Assembly: GCF_007896435.1 (NCBI RefSeq)
Contig: NZ_VCBL01000001.1
Location: 711,345 to 775,344, forward strand
Source of the DNA: Rummeliibacillus suwonensis
Lineage (GTDB): Bacteria > Bacillota > Bacilli > Bacillales_A > Planococcaceae
Reading direction: 5' to 3'
DNA: 64,000 bases
The position numbers and the translations under genes are program-made. Positions 17,055 to 25,637 of this stretch are shown here, piece after piece. Below the pieces are notes generated by a model. That model ran no database searches and was not told the DNA's origin. It saw only the letters and a list, made by a program, of their open reading frames with translations. Position 1 is the stretch's first letter. The number at the start of each line of letters is the position of its first letter.

Positions 17055-17990
17055 ATGGAAACGATTGAAAAACTATTTTCATTTATAGATGAATACACAG
17101 AAAATACCGCGAAAGAGCATGAGATGACTTATTTAGAGGGTGTTCTTGAAACGCTAAACACATGGCTAGAGGGTGAGATAAAACCCGCTGATCTTGAACC
17201 TTCTAAAGAAGAAATTCGTAAAGCGATACAGCTAGTCCTATTAAAGGGTATGCATCAAAGCACACAGCCAAATCACCAAATGACTCCTGATTCACTTGGG
17301 CTGCTATTAGGATATTTTGTAGAACAGTTTTATGAAAAAGAGTTGACATCCAATAGAAAAATTACTGTATTAGATCCAGCGATCGGAACTGGTAATTTGC
17401 TATTAACTGTAATGGGCTTAGTGGGAGATAAAATAGAAGGCATTGGTGTAGAAATTGATGACTTATTGATACAACTTGCAGCGGCATCTGCAGAATTAGA
17501 AAAGCGATCCGTTTCTTTATATCGTCAGGATGCACTAGAGAACTTAATCATTGATCCTGTAGATGCCGTTATATGTGATCTTCCTGTTGGCTATTATCCC
17601 AACGATGAAGTCGCAAAAGATTATGAGGTGACAGCACCAGAAGGAATGACATATGCTCATCATTTATTTATCGAGCAATCATTAAAATATGTAAAAGATG
17701 GAGGATATCTTTTCTTCCTAGTACCAAGCCATATATTCGAATCTGAACAGTCTTCCATATTAAATAAATTTATTACTTCAAAAGCTTGGATTCAAGCAGT
17801 TGTGCAATTGCCAGATGAACTTTTCAAAAGTAAAGCACATGCAAAGTGCTTATTTATACTGCAAAAGAAAAATGATACAGGTAAACCTGTAAAAGAAGTA
17901 TTATTGGCAAAGGTCCCCAATTTAAAAAATATAAAAGCATTAGAACTATTCTTTGCTAAAGTTCAAAAATGGAAGAAAGAACAAAAATAA
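17055..17990 (+). CDS. ytxK: Class I SAM-dependent methyltransferase (YtxK-like)
   Basis: N6-adenine-methyltransferase-like protein related to the M subunits of type I systems but encoded alone. ATG 17055 after GAGGGAG gives 311 residues. SAM motif I is DPAIGTGNLLLT (from D107). The catalytic NPPY-type motif is replaced by DLPVGYY (175-181), so base methylation is uncertain. In B. subtilis ytxK lies between tpx and ackA. Here an acetate kinase gene does not follow: a terminator and a stress-protein gene come next. Confidence 0.85.
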   Translation: METIEKLFSFIDEYTENTAKEHEMTYLEGVLETLNTWLEGEIKPADLEPSKEEIRKAIQLVLLKGMHQSTQPNHQMTPDSLGLLLGYFVEQFYEKELTSNRKITVLDPAIGTGNLLLTVMGLVGDKIEGIGVEIDDLLIQLAAASAELEKRSVSLYRQDALENLIIDPVDAVICDLPVGYYPNDEVAKDYEVTAPEGMTYAHHLFIEQSLKYVKDGGYLFFLVPSHIFESEQSSILNKFITSKAWIQAVVQLPDELFKSKAHAKCLFILQKKNDTGKPVKEVLLAKVPNLKNIKALELFFAKVQKWKKEQK

Positions 17991-18097
17991 GGTTTATCAA
18001 CATAACTCAGGATGGGCTTTCGAAAGCTTACAGAGCATGTTATATAGGTTTCGAAATGTAACATGACAGCGTCTTGCTTAAAATAGAATCCATCATT

Positions 18098-18142
18098 AAA
18101 AAAGGTACTATTCAGATTGACACTGAATAGCACCTTTTGTTA
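18098..18142. terminator. Bidirectional terminator between ytxK and the stress protein gene
   Basis: AAAAGGTACTATTCAG ... CTGAATAGCACCTTTT hairpin between convergent genes, with A and T tracts on both sides. Confidence 0.88.
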
Positions 18143-18165
18143 TTTTTCAAACAGTTTTGTTCAAA

Positions 18166-18624
18166 TTATTTTTCTTTGGCAGCTGAATCTGTACGAACAA
18201 CAAGTACATCGCATTTTGCAGAGCGTACAATATTTTCAGATACACTACCGATTAAGAATCTTTCTACAGCATTAAGACCAGTAGCACCACAGATGATTAA
18301 ATCTGCGTTAACTTTGCTAGAAACTTCTCTTGTGATGATTGTTTTTGGAGAACCGTATTCAATTAATACGTTTACATCTTTAACACCTGAAGTTTCAGCT
18401 TCTTTTTTGTAGCCTTCTAATAATTCTTCCGCGAATTCTTGAGCGCGTTCTTGAATGGAACGATCATAAGCTTCAATTGCCGCAAAAGAACGAGTATCAA
18501 TAATATTGACTAAGTATAGAGCTGCTTCGTTACGATTTGCTATAGCAACAGCCTTTTTGAATGCGTATTCAGCTTCTTTTGAACCATCTACTGCTACAAC
18601 GATGTTTTTATAATTTAATGCCAT
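18166..18624 (-). CDS. Universal stress protein, UspA family
   Basis: Soluble nucleotide-binding stress protein of 152 residues, single Usp domain. The ATP-binding loop G-x2-G-x9-GS is visible in GATGLNAVERFLIGSVSE, and the N-terminus has the family pattern NIVVAVDGSKEAEYAFKKA. Start behind AAGGAGGA. No partner gene; its own promoter is expected in the upstream AT-rich region. Confidence 0.93.
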   Translation of the reverse strand: MALNYKNIVVAVDGSKEAEYAFKKAVAIANRNEAALYLVNIIDTRSFAAIEAYDRSIQERAQEFAEELLEGYKKEAETSGVKDVNVLIEYGSPKTIITREVSSKVNADLIICGATGLNAVERFLIGSVSENIVRSAKCDVLVVRTDSAAKEK

Positions 18625-18722
18625 AATGGATTCCTCCTTTTTTATGTTTCTATTATAACATCCTTCTTTTAGAAATACTCTCCCTAAATTTCCAAATTCA
18701 AAATTTCGTAAAATATAATATA

Positions 18723-18862
18723 ACTATGGAAATAATAAAATCGAATCAATCTCATAAAGCTATTTTCACCAGACGTGGATTTAATCAATTTTATAATGCA
18801 AAATTCAGATAAGAAATGCGAACATTTTACATCTATATGAGTATTAATATTCAGAAATTATG
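18723..18862. repeat. Direct repeat A (two blocks)
   Basis: Blocks at 18723-18815 (starts ACTATGGAAATAATA, ends in GATTTAATCAATT plus flank) and 18829-18862 (ATATGAGTATTAATATTCAG) recur at 19169-19254 and 19428-19461 with about 80% identity by eye. A GC-rich element abuts the end of this copy. Confidence 0.65.
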
Positions 18863-18863
18863 T

Positions 18864-19097
18864 TCCGCTCCAGACGGCGCTTTCCACGGGCTTGGCTTCA
18901 ATCTCCTCGGGTCGACACGATGTTGACCCCGAAGCCGTTGCCACAGGACGTGGCGAACTTAGGCTTTGTCCCTTAAAACGTTCCTGCGGGGCTTTCCGCT
19001 CAAGCTTTTCCCGTAGGACTTTGAATAAGCCTCCTTGAACTCACACCGCACGAAGGAAATGCGCATGCATTTTCGAGGAGTCGCCGTCTTCCGCTCC
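18864..19097. repeat. GC-rich palindromic element, copy 2 (composite)
   Basis: A 234-bp GC-rich block flanked by CCGCTCC at both ends, with inner inverted arms GACGGCG near 18873 and CGCCGTC near 19083. The interior carries CTTTCCACGGG, TGCGGGGCTTTCCGC and CTTTTCCCG, as in copy 1 read backwards. It also contains the module GTTGCCACAGGACGTGG (about 18938), the same as in family-2 repeat 48456-48661, so this copy is a mosaic of two repeat types. Confidence 0.65.
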
Positions 19098-19168
19098 ACA
19101 ACTATAAAATTAGCTATTATTAAATGTTCGTATTTTTTAAGAAGAAAATGATTTATAAAATTGATTCA

Positions 19169-19461
19169 ACTATGGAAATAATAGAATCAAATCAATTTCA
19201 TAGATTTTTCACTAGGTATGGATTTAATCAATTAATACTAAATATAGATAAAAAATCAGGTGTGTTAATTATCCGATTTTATCCATAAAGATAGGAAGAA
19301 TTCGTTGTTTTCCGCTGCGGCTTGCTCGCTTTTCCCGTGGGAAATTGAATTAGTCTCATCGAATTATGTCAAAGATATTTGCTGATTTCTGCCTAATCAT
19401 CAATACGTCTGAAAAAACAAATATATTCCATCGATATGAACATTAATATTCAGACTTATGT
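19169..19461. repeat. Direct repeat B with a GC-rich element fragment
   Basis: Second copy of the AT-rich direct repeat (19169-19254 and 19428-19461). Between its two blocks lies a short GC-rich fragment (19309-19342: CCGCTGCGGCTTGCTCG, then CTTTTCCCGTGGG) of the palindromic element. The whole 18660-19630 interval has no credible gene. Confidence 0.6.
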
Positions 19462-19635
19462 GTGCATTTTACAGGAAATTTGTTTTCTCTTTTTGATAGT
19501 GCTTTCAAAAAATAATTTTCAAAATTATCAACAAAATATTATAGAAATCTGATACAATGAACTTGTTTTTATGTGGGTATACAACTTTATACATAAAAAA
19601 CAATCGATATTTTTTACACATGAGGAGGATGGAGT

Positions 19636-20748
19636 ATGAAGATTGGTATTCCAAAGGAGATTAAAAACAATGAAAACCGTGTGGCTATGACACCAGCTGG
19701 AGTTGTAAACTTAGCGACGTTTGGTCATGAGGTATTTATTGAAACAGGGGCAGGATTAGGTTCAGGCTTCACAGACGAAGATTATCAAGCAGCAGGAGCG
19801 CATATTGTTCCAACAGCGCAAGAAGCTTGGAAGCAAGAAATGGTCATGAAGGTGAAAGAACCAATATCTCCAGAGTATGATTACTTTTATGAAGGTCAAA
19901 TTCTTTTCACTTATTTACATTTAGCTCCTGAACCTGAGTTAACTCAAGCGCTACTTGATAAAAAAGTAGTAGCCATTGCATATGAAACGGTGCAATTACC
20001 AAATCGTTCATTACCATTATTAACGCCAATGAGCGAAGTAGCAGGACGTATGGCTACGCAAATTGGTGCGCAATATTTAGAAAGACAAGAAGGCGGAAAA
20101 GGAATTTTACTTGGTGGCGTGTCTGGGGTACCACGTGCTAAAGTAACGATTATCGGCGGAGGTATGGCAGGTACTAATGCTGCAAAAGTGGCAATTGGTA
20201 TGGGTGCCGAAGTAACGATCATCGATTTAAATCCTGAACGCTTACGTCAATTAGAAGATCAATTTGGAAATGATATACAAACATTAATGTCTAATCCATA
20301 TAATATTGCTGAATCCGTAAAACATTCTGATTTAGTCATTGGAGCTGTACTAATTCCAGGAGCAAAAGCGCCAAAACTAGTAACTGAAGAAATGATCGAG
20401 TCTATGTCTCCAGGTTCTGTAGTGGTAGATATTGCTATTGACCAAGGTGGTATTTTTGAAACATCTGATCATATCACAACACATGATAATCCAACATTTA
20501 TCAAGCATGGTGTCGTCCACTATGCAGTAGCAAACATGCCAGGTGCTGTGCCTCGTACATCAACGATCGCTTTAACCAATAATACAGTTCCTTATGCATT
20601 AGAAATTGCCAATAAAGGCTATAGACGTGCATGCTTAACAAACGAGGCATTGAAAAAAGGAATCAATACATTGGATGGCAATGTTACGTTTGAAGCTGTA
20701 GCGGAAGCGTTGAACTATCCATATGTTCCAGCTGATTCACTATTATAA
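19636..20748 (+). CDS. ald: Alanine dehydrogenase
   Basis: NAD-dependent oxidative deamination of L-alanine to pyruvate, used for alanine catabolism and sporulation in Bacilli. 370 residues, family length. [20 protein letters not shown] at the N-terminus, MVMKVKEP with the substrate Lys, [11 protein letters not shown] with the catalytic His, and the nucleotide loop [11 protein letters not shown]. Start behind GAGGAGGATG. An extended -10 (TGATACAAT at about 19550) is a possible promoter. Ends at a strong terminator shared with pepQ. Confidence 0.98.
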   Translation: MKIGIPKEIKNNENRVAMTPAGVVNLATFGHEVFIETGAGLGSGFTDEDYQAAGAHIVPTAQEAWKQEMVMKVKEPISPEYDYFYEGQILFTYLHLAPEPELTQALLDKKVVAIAYETVQLPNRSLPLLTPMSEVAGRMATQIGAQYLERQEGGKGILLGGVSGVPRAKVTIIGGGMAGTNAAKVAIGMGAEVTIIDLNPERLRQLEDQFGNDIQTLMSNPYNIAESVKHSDLVIGAVLIPGAKAPKLVTEEMIESMSPGSVVVDIAIDQGGIFETSDHITTHDNPTFIKHGVVHYAVANMPGAVPRTSTIALTNNTVPYALEIANKGYRRACLTNEALKKGINTLDGNVTFEAVAEALNYPYVPADSLL

Positions 20749-20772
20749 TGAAATGAAATCTTAACAAAAAAT

Positions 20773-20826
20773 AAAGAGGTGACTCAACGATCGTTTATAC
20801 AACGATTTTCGAGTCCCTCTTTTTTA
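20773..20826. terminator. Bidirectional terminator between ald and pepQ
   Basis: AAAGAGGTGACTC ... GAGTCCCTCTTTTTT with an inner AACGATCGTT/AACGATT pairing, between convergent genes. Confidence 0.88.
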
Positions 20827-20843
20827 TCTAAAAATAATTCCTC

Positions 20844-21941
20844 TTATTTTGGTTGAATGATTTGCAATTCTTTGGGGAAGCTTGTTAAAACTTCTACGCC
20901 ATCAGCCGTTACATAGACATCGTCTTCAATACGGACACCCGCTGTATCGCCTTTGTAGATACCTGGTTCGATGGTAAAGACCATTCCTTCTTTGATGGCA
21001 ATTTCGTTTGCACCATGTACAGATGGAAATTCATGTACGGATATTCCAAGACCATGACCAAGACGGTGGGTGAAATATTCACCATAGCCAGCTTCACGAA
21101 TAACATCACGAGCAATTTTATCTAAATCCATAGCTCGTACACCTGGCTTAACAGCAGCAATTGCGGCTTCATTCGCATTTTTGACAGCTTCATAGACAGT
21201 TTTTTGTGCTTCGGAAGGTTCACCAAATGCTACTGTACGAGTAATGTCTGAGCAGTAACCTTCATAAATCACGCCAAGATCGAATAGTACTAAATCGCCT
21301 TTTTGGATCTTTTGAGTTCCTGGTGTTCCATGTGGAGAAGCGGCGTTTAATCCAGTAAGTACCATTGTGTCGAATGACATGTAGACGCCTTTTTCTTTCA
21401 TTGCTGCTTCGATAGTAGACAATACTTCAATTTCAGTTTTGCCTTCTGCTAGTTCATGACAGCCAACTTCAATAGCATAGTCAGCTAGTTTAGCTGCTTC
21501 ACGTAGTTTTTCTAATTCATCTTTCGATTTGACTAAACGCATATTGTTGAGTTGTTCGTCTATAGCAACGAAGTTAGTTGCTGGATAAAATGCTTGTAAA
21601 GACTCTAAACGTTCAACGGTTAAATGATTTTTTTCAATAGCAATTGTATTTAATGGAACATTACGAGTTTCAGCAGTGTTATGGAAAATTTCCCATGCAT
21701 TTTCCGTATCATCATGACCTACCACTTCGTATGACCAGCCAGCGGATTTTGCATCAGGAACTTCCATTTTAGGACAAATCATAAATGGTTGTGCATTTTT
21801 AAATACCATTACGCCAAGAAGACGCTCATGAGGATCACTACTAAAACCTGAGAGATAAAATACGTTATCAGGTGTTGTAATAAATGCTGCATCGATGTTG
21901 TTTTCTTGTAAATAATTTTGAATCAATTGAACCTTGTTCAT
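20844..21941 (-). CDS. pepQ: Xaa-Pro dipeptidase / aminopeptidase, M24B family
   Basis: Dinuclear-metal peptidase releasing residues linked to proline. 365 residues: N-terminal creatinase-like domain (about 1-130) and a C-terminal pita-bread domain. Metal ligands are visible in FDLGVIYEGYCSDITRTV (two Asp), GHGLGISVHEFP (His), FTIEPGIY (Glu) and GVRIEDDVYV (Glu). Start behind AAGGAGGA. Exact substrate range (dipeptidase versus aminopeptidase P-like) cannot be told from sequence. Confidence 0.9.
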   Translation of the reverse strand: MNKVQLIQNYLQENNIDAAFITTPDNVFYLSGFSSDPHERLLGVMVFKNAQPFMICPKMEVPDAKSAGWSYEVVGHDDTENAWEIFHNTAETRNVPLNTIAIEKNHLTVERLESLQAFYPATNFVAIDEQLNNMRLVKSKDELEKLREAAKLADYAIEVGCHELAEGKTEIEVLSTIEAAMKEKGVYMSFDTMVLTGLNAASPHGTPGTQKIQKGDLVLFDLGVIYEGYCSDITRTVAFGEPSEAQKTVYEAVKNANEAAIAAVKPGVRAMDLDKIARDVIREAGYGEYFTHRLGHGLGISVHEFPSVHGANEIAIKEGMVFTIEPGIYKGDTAGVRIEDDVYVTADGVEVLTSFPKELQIIQPK

Positions 21942-22102
21942 AAGAATCCTCCTTAGAAATATTAGAGCTCTTGAAATAATGATAGAAAACTAATTTCAAT
22001 TTAAGTAACTCTTTTCAACTATAGTCTACCAAAAAAGAGGAAAATATGTATCAATAACGAATTGAAATATAGTGAAGCTATATATTGAAAGGATGATACA
22101 TC

Positions 22103-22783
22103 ATGCAAATTTCTTATCATGGACATTCTATTGTGAAAGTTGAAACGAATGGCTACACAATTTTAATGGATCCTTTTATTACAGGTAACAGTTTGACAGA
22201 TTTAAAGGTGGAAGAACAGAAGCCAGATATTATTTTGCTAACGCATGGTCATAATGATCATGTCGGCGATACCATTGAAATTGCAAAACAATCTGGGGCT
22301 TTGGTGATTGCTCCAAATGAGTTAGCTGTGTATCTTTCTTGGCAAGGCATTAAAACGCACCCTATGCATATAGGAGGGGCACATCAATTTGATTTTGGTA
22401 AAGTAAAATTCACACAGGCCTTCCATGGTTCATCTTATGTAACGGATGATCAACAAATTATTTATACAGGCATGCCTGCAGGAATTCTTCTATTTGTGGA
22501 GGGAAAAACAATTTATCACGCAGGAGATACGGCACTATTCTCAGATATGAAACTAATCGGTGAAAACCATCCAATCGATGTTGCATTTTTGCCAATCGGC
22601 GATAATTTTACGATGGGGCCAGAAGATGCTGCTAGAGCTGCCCAATTTTTGAAACCAAAAGAGGTCGTACCTATCCATTACAATACATTTCCGGTTATCG
22701 AGCAAGATCCTGAAGAATTTGCCGAAATGGTGTCGAATACTACTGTTCAAGTGATGAAACCTGGAGATAAATTTGACATTTAA
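22103..22783 (+). CDS. ytkL: Metal-dependent hydrolase, UPF0173 (YtkL-like)
   Basis: Metallo-beta-lactamase-fold hydrolase of 226 residues. Metal motif HGHNDH at 48-53, with later ligands in [10 protein letters not shown] and PIHYNTFP. Begins MQISYHGHS, as do YtkL homologues. Substrate unknown. It is followed by ytoI, as in B. subtilis. Confidence 0.9.
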   Translation: MQISYHGHSIVKVETNGYTILMDPFITGNSLTDLKVEEQKPDIILLTHGHNDHVGDTIEIAKQSGALVIAPNELAVYLSWQGIKTHPMHIGGAHQFDFGKVKFTQAFHGSSYVTDDQQIIYTGMPAGILLFVEGKTIYHAGDTALFSDMKLIGENHPIDVAFLPIGDNFTMGPEDAARAAQFLKPKEVVPIHYNTFPVIEQDPEEFAEMVSNTTVQVMKPGDKFDI

Positions 22784-22889
22784 TTGAATTATATATAATA
22801 ATCTTGATTTCGAAGGTTAAATTATTAAAGAAAATGGTCAAATTATGTTACACTTAAGCCAAGAATGATGTTGGAAAATAGGTGATTTT

Positions 22890-24200
22890 TTGGCTACAAA
22901 ACATGAAAAGATTCTTCAATATATTGAATCATTACCAGTAGGAGATAAAATTTCAGTTCGTCAAATTGCTAAAGAGATGTCCGTTAGTGAAGGCACAGCT
23001 TATCGCGCAATTAAAGAGGCTGAAACGAGAAGATTAGTTAGTACGATCGAACGTGTAGGGACAATTCGTATCGAAAAAAAGAAAAAAGAAAATATCGAAA
23101 GACTTACATTTGCAGAGATTGTTAATATTGTTGAAGGTCAAGTATTAGGTGGCAAAAGTGGTCTGCACAAAACGTTAACGAAATTTGTTATTGGTGCGAT
23201 GAAATTAGAAGATATGATGCGTTATACAGATGCAGGGAGTCTACTAATCGTAGGAAATCGGGAACGGACACATGAGTATGCTCTAAAAGCAGGAGCTGCT
23301 GTTTTAATTACAGGTGGATTTGATACGACCGATGAAACAAAGAAATTAGCAGATCAGCTAGAGCTTCCTATTATTTCAACAAGTTATGATACGTTTACAG
23401 TTGCGACGATGATCAACCGTGCTATTTATGACCAATTGATCAAAAAAGAGATTTTGTTAATTGAAGATATTGTCATTCCGATTAAAAATACATCTTATTT
23501 AAGATCAACAGACACTGTAAAAGATTATAATCTACTCAATTCTAAGACAAATCATGGTGGATATCCTGTTGTAGATAAGCATGGGAAAATCGTTGGAATT
23601 GTTACAGCTCGTGACCTGATCGGTAAGTTGGATAGTGATCATATCGATCGATTGATGACACGCAACCCAATTACTGTAACATTAAAAACAAGTGTAGCTA
23701 CTGCGGGGCATAGAATGATTTGGGAAGGTATTGATCTTTTGCCGGTTGCGGACGAGCATGGGGTTTTACAAGGCGTTGTTAGTCGTCAAGATGTTTTAAA
23801 GGCATTGCAAATGGCGCAAAGACAACCACAACATGGAGAAACGATTGATGATTTGGTGAAAAATGAAATATCCATTGATTCAGAGGATGAGGAAAATACT
23901 GTTAAATTCTCCGTAACACCACAAATGACTAATCAATTTGGTGCTATTTCATATGGGGCATTTATGACTTTAGTGGTTGAATCAGGCTCCTTTATGTTGA
24001 AAAAGGTGAAACGTGGAGAAAGCGTATTAGAGAATATGGCTATTTACTTTATCAAACCTATTCAAATGGAAACGATGGTTATCGTAAAACCACAAATACT
24101 TGATATGAGCCGTAAATTTGCAAAAATGGACTTTGAAGTGTTTAGTGAAGAAATGCTAGTTGGGAAAGCAATGGCTACATTTCAAATACTTGAACGTTAG
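22890..24200 (+). CDS. ytoI: HTH-DRTGG-CBS-hotdog regulatory protein (YtoI-like)
   Basis: Multi-domain protein of 436 residues starting at TTG 22890 after AGGTGA. In order: a winged-helix-like N-terminus (ILQYIESLPVGDKISVRQIAKEMSVSEGTAYRAIKEAE), a DRTGG domain (about 70-185, LITGGFDTTDE), a CBS pair (about 195-310, GYPVVDKHGKIVGIVTARDL and LLPVADEHGVLQGVVSRQDVL), and a C-terminal MaoC/thioesterase-like hotdog (about 330-430). Known homologues bind nucleotides; the ligand and target genes are not established from sequence. Confidence 0.88.
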   Translation: MATKHEKILQYIESLPVGDKISVRQIAKEMSVSEGTAYRAIKEAETRRLVSTIERVGTIRIEKKKKENIERLTFAEIVNIVEGQVLGGKSGLHKTLTKFVIGAMKLEDMMRYTDAGSLLIVGNRERTHEYALKAGAAVLITGGFDTTDETKKLADQLELPIISTSYDTFTVATMINRAIYDQLIKKEILLIEDIVIPIKNTSYLRSTDTVKDYNLLNSKTNHGGYPVVDKHGKIVGIVTARDLIGKLDSDHIDRLMTRNPITVTLKTSVATAGHRMIWEGIDLLPVADEHGVLQGVVSRQDVLKALQMAQRQPQHGETIDDLVKNEISIDSEDEENTVKFSVTPQMTNQFGAISYGAFMTLVVESGSFMLKKVKRGESVLENMAIYFIKPIQMETMVIVKPQILDMSRKFAKMDFEVFSEEMLVGKAMATFQILER

Positions 24201-24225
24201 CGGATAGATATATTTATATGCAACC

Positions 24226-24259
24226 AAAAAGTGATGCACACTTTTGTGCATCACTTTTT
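24226..24259. terminator. Bidirectional terminator between ytoI and ytpI
   Basis: Perfect 15-bp stem, AAAAAGTGATGCACA / TGTGCATCACTTTTT with loop CTTT. The ytpI stop codon lies inside the right arm, so the hairpin is partly coding. Confidence 0.95.
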
Positions 24260-24568
24260 GTTCAATTCCTCTTCTTCCGCAATATACTGACCATAGTGGC
24301 GAACACGCTTATTATAGTTAATAGAGGCATACACCCCGAATAGAATCATAATCATGCAGACTATATATGTAAGGGTAGTATGATATATAATCATTTGGTT
24401 GATTCCAAATAAGGTCAATAAGATGCCAAGTGAAACACCTGCTCGATTAGCATACCATTTTTTATGAATCGGTAAGGTTGTGCGGAATTGCTTTGTTTTA
24501 AAATATAAATAAAACACAAATGAAATAACAATTAAAAATGCTAAAATAATATTTAAGATATTACTCAT
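24251..24568 (-). CDS. ytpI: Small membrane protein (YtpI-like)
   Basis: 105 residues with three predicted membrane helices: ILNIILAFLIVISFVFYLYF, GVSLGILLTLFGINQMIIY and TYIVCMIMILFGVYASINY. It has a cytoplasmic-looking acidic tail. Start follows AGGAGGAGCACC. YtpI proteins sit beside ytoI and nrnA in Bacillales; function unknown. Confidence 0.82.
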   Translation of the reverse strand: MSNILNIILAFLIVISFVFYLYFKTKQFRTTLPIHKKWYANRAGVSLGILLTLFGINQMIIYHTTLTYIVCMIMILFGVYASINYNKRVRHYGQYIAEEEELNKK

Positions 24569-24683
24569 GGTGCTCCTCCTAAAAAAGCAAATCTGTCTTT
24601 ATTTTAACGATAATGTTTAAAAAAAGATAGTAAGAAGTAGGGAGTTCCTTATGAGAGACCATTTATTAGTAGGAGGTTTTTTT

Positions 24684-25622
24684 TTGAAAACCAAAATTAT
24701 TGAAACGATTCAATCGTATGATACGATCATTATTCACCGACATGTACGTCCTGACCCAGATGCATATGGCTCACAGCTTGGATTACAAGCAATTCTGCAA
24801 GCTACTTACCCAGAAAAAAATATATATGCTGTTGGTGAACATGATCTGGCTTTTGACTATTTAGGCAAACCTGAAGTGATTGCAGATGATGTATACCAGA
24901 ATGCGCTAGTTATTTGTACAGATACTGCCAATACGGAACGAGTAGATGATCAACGTTATCATACAGGGGCTTTTTTGATTAAAATAGATCATCATCCTAA
25001 TGATGATGCATATGGCAATTTATTGTGGATTAATACTTCTGCCAGTTCTTGTAGTGAAATGATTTATGAATTATTTAAGAAAGGTCAAGAAATAGCTGGT
25101 TGGAAACTGGATGCAAAAGGTGCGCGCCTATTATTTGCAGGTATCGTTGGCGATACAGGACGCTTTATTTACCCTAGTACAACAGAAAAGACGTTTCACG
25201 TAGTAGGGGAGCTTATTCAATATGATTTTGATCGTACAGAGCTATTTAATAGTATGTATGAATTAGATCGATCATTGTTGCATTTACAAGGGTATATCTA
25301 TCAAAACTTTTCAATTGATGAAAACGGCGCAGCTTATATTAAACTACCTATCAATCTTTTAAAAGAATTTGGAGTGACAGCTAATGATACATCTGCATTA
25401 GTTGGATCGCTTGGCGATGTCAAAGGCATCAAAGCATGGGCTATGTTCGTAGAAGAAGAAGATCAGATCCGTGTTCGCTTACGTTCAAAAGGTCCGATTA
25501 TTAATACTTTAGCCAAACAATATCGTGGTGGCGGACATCCAATGGCTTCAGGAGCTAAAATCTTTGAGTGGTCTGAAGCGGACGAAATGATCGATAAATT
25601 ACAAAAACTATGTAAAGCATAA
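24684..25622 (+). CDS. nrnA: Bifunctional oligoribonuclease / pAp phosphatase NrnA
   Basis: DHH-family phosphoesterase degrading nanoRNA and 3'-phosphoadenosine 5'-phosphate. TTG 24684 is preferred as start: an AGGAGG site (24671-24676) lies upstream and the protein begins MKTKIIETIQ as in relatives, giving 312 residues. The ATG at 24651 would run through that site. Motifs: HVRPDPDAYGSQ, CTDTAN, DHH at 102-104, and DHHA1 motif GGGHPMASGA near the C-terminus. A 15-bp gap leads into dnaE, consistent with the B. subtilis ytqI-dnaE unit. Confidence 0.93.
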   Translation: MKTKIIETIQSYDTIIIHRHVRPDPDAYGSQLGLQAILQATYPEKNIYAVGEHDLAFDYLGKPEVIADDVYQNALVICTDTANTERVDDQRYHTGAFLIKIDHHPNDDAYGNLLWINTSASSCSEMIYELFKKGQEIAGWKLDAKGARLLFAGIVGDTGRFIYPSTTEKTFHVVGELIQYDFDRTELFNSMYELDRSLLHLQGYIYQNFSIDENGAAYIKLPINLLKEFGVTANDTSALVGSLGDVKGIKAWAMFVEEEDQIRVRLRSKGPIINTLAKQYRGGGHPMASGAKIFEWSEADEMIDKLQKLCKA

Positions 25623-25637
25623 AAAAGAAAGGAAGAG

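Noticed and set aside
17991-18097. Expected acetate kinase gene after ytxK
   Set aside because: Only about 100 bp precede the terminator; no frame with kinase motifs exists in either strand here.
24600-24683. NrnA start at ATG 24651
   Set aside because: The coding sequence would run through the AGGAGG site that serves TTG 24684, and relatives begin at the later position.
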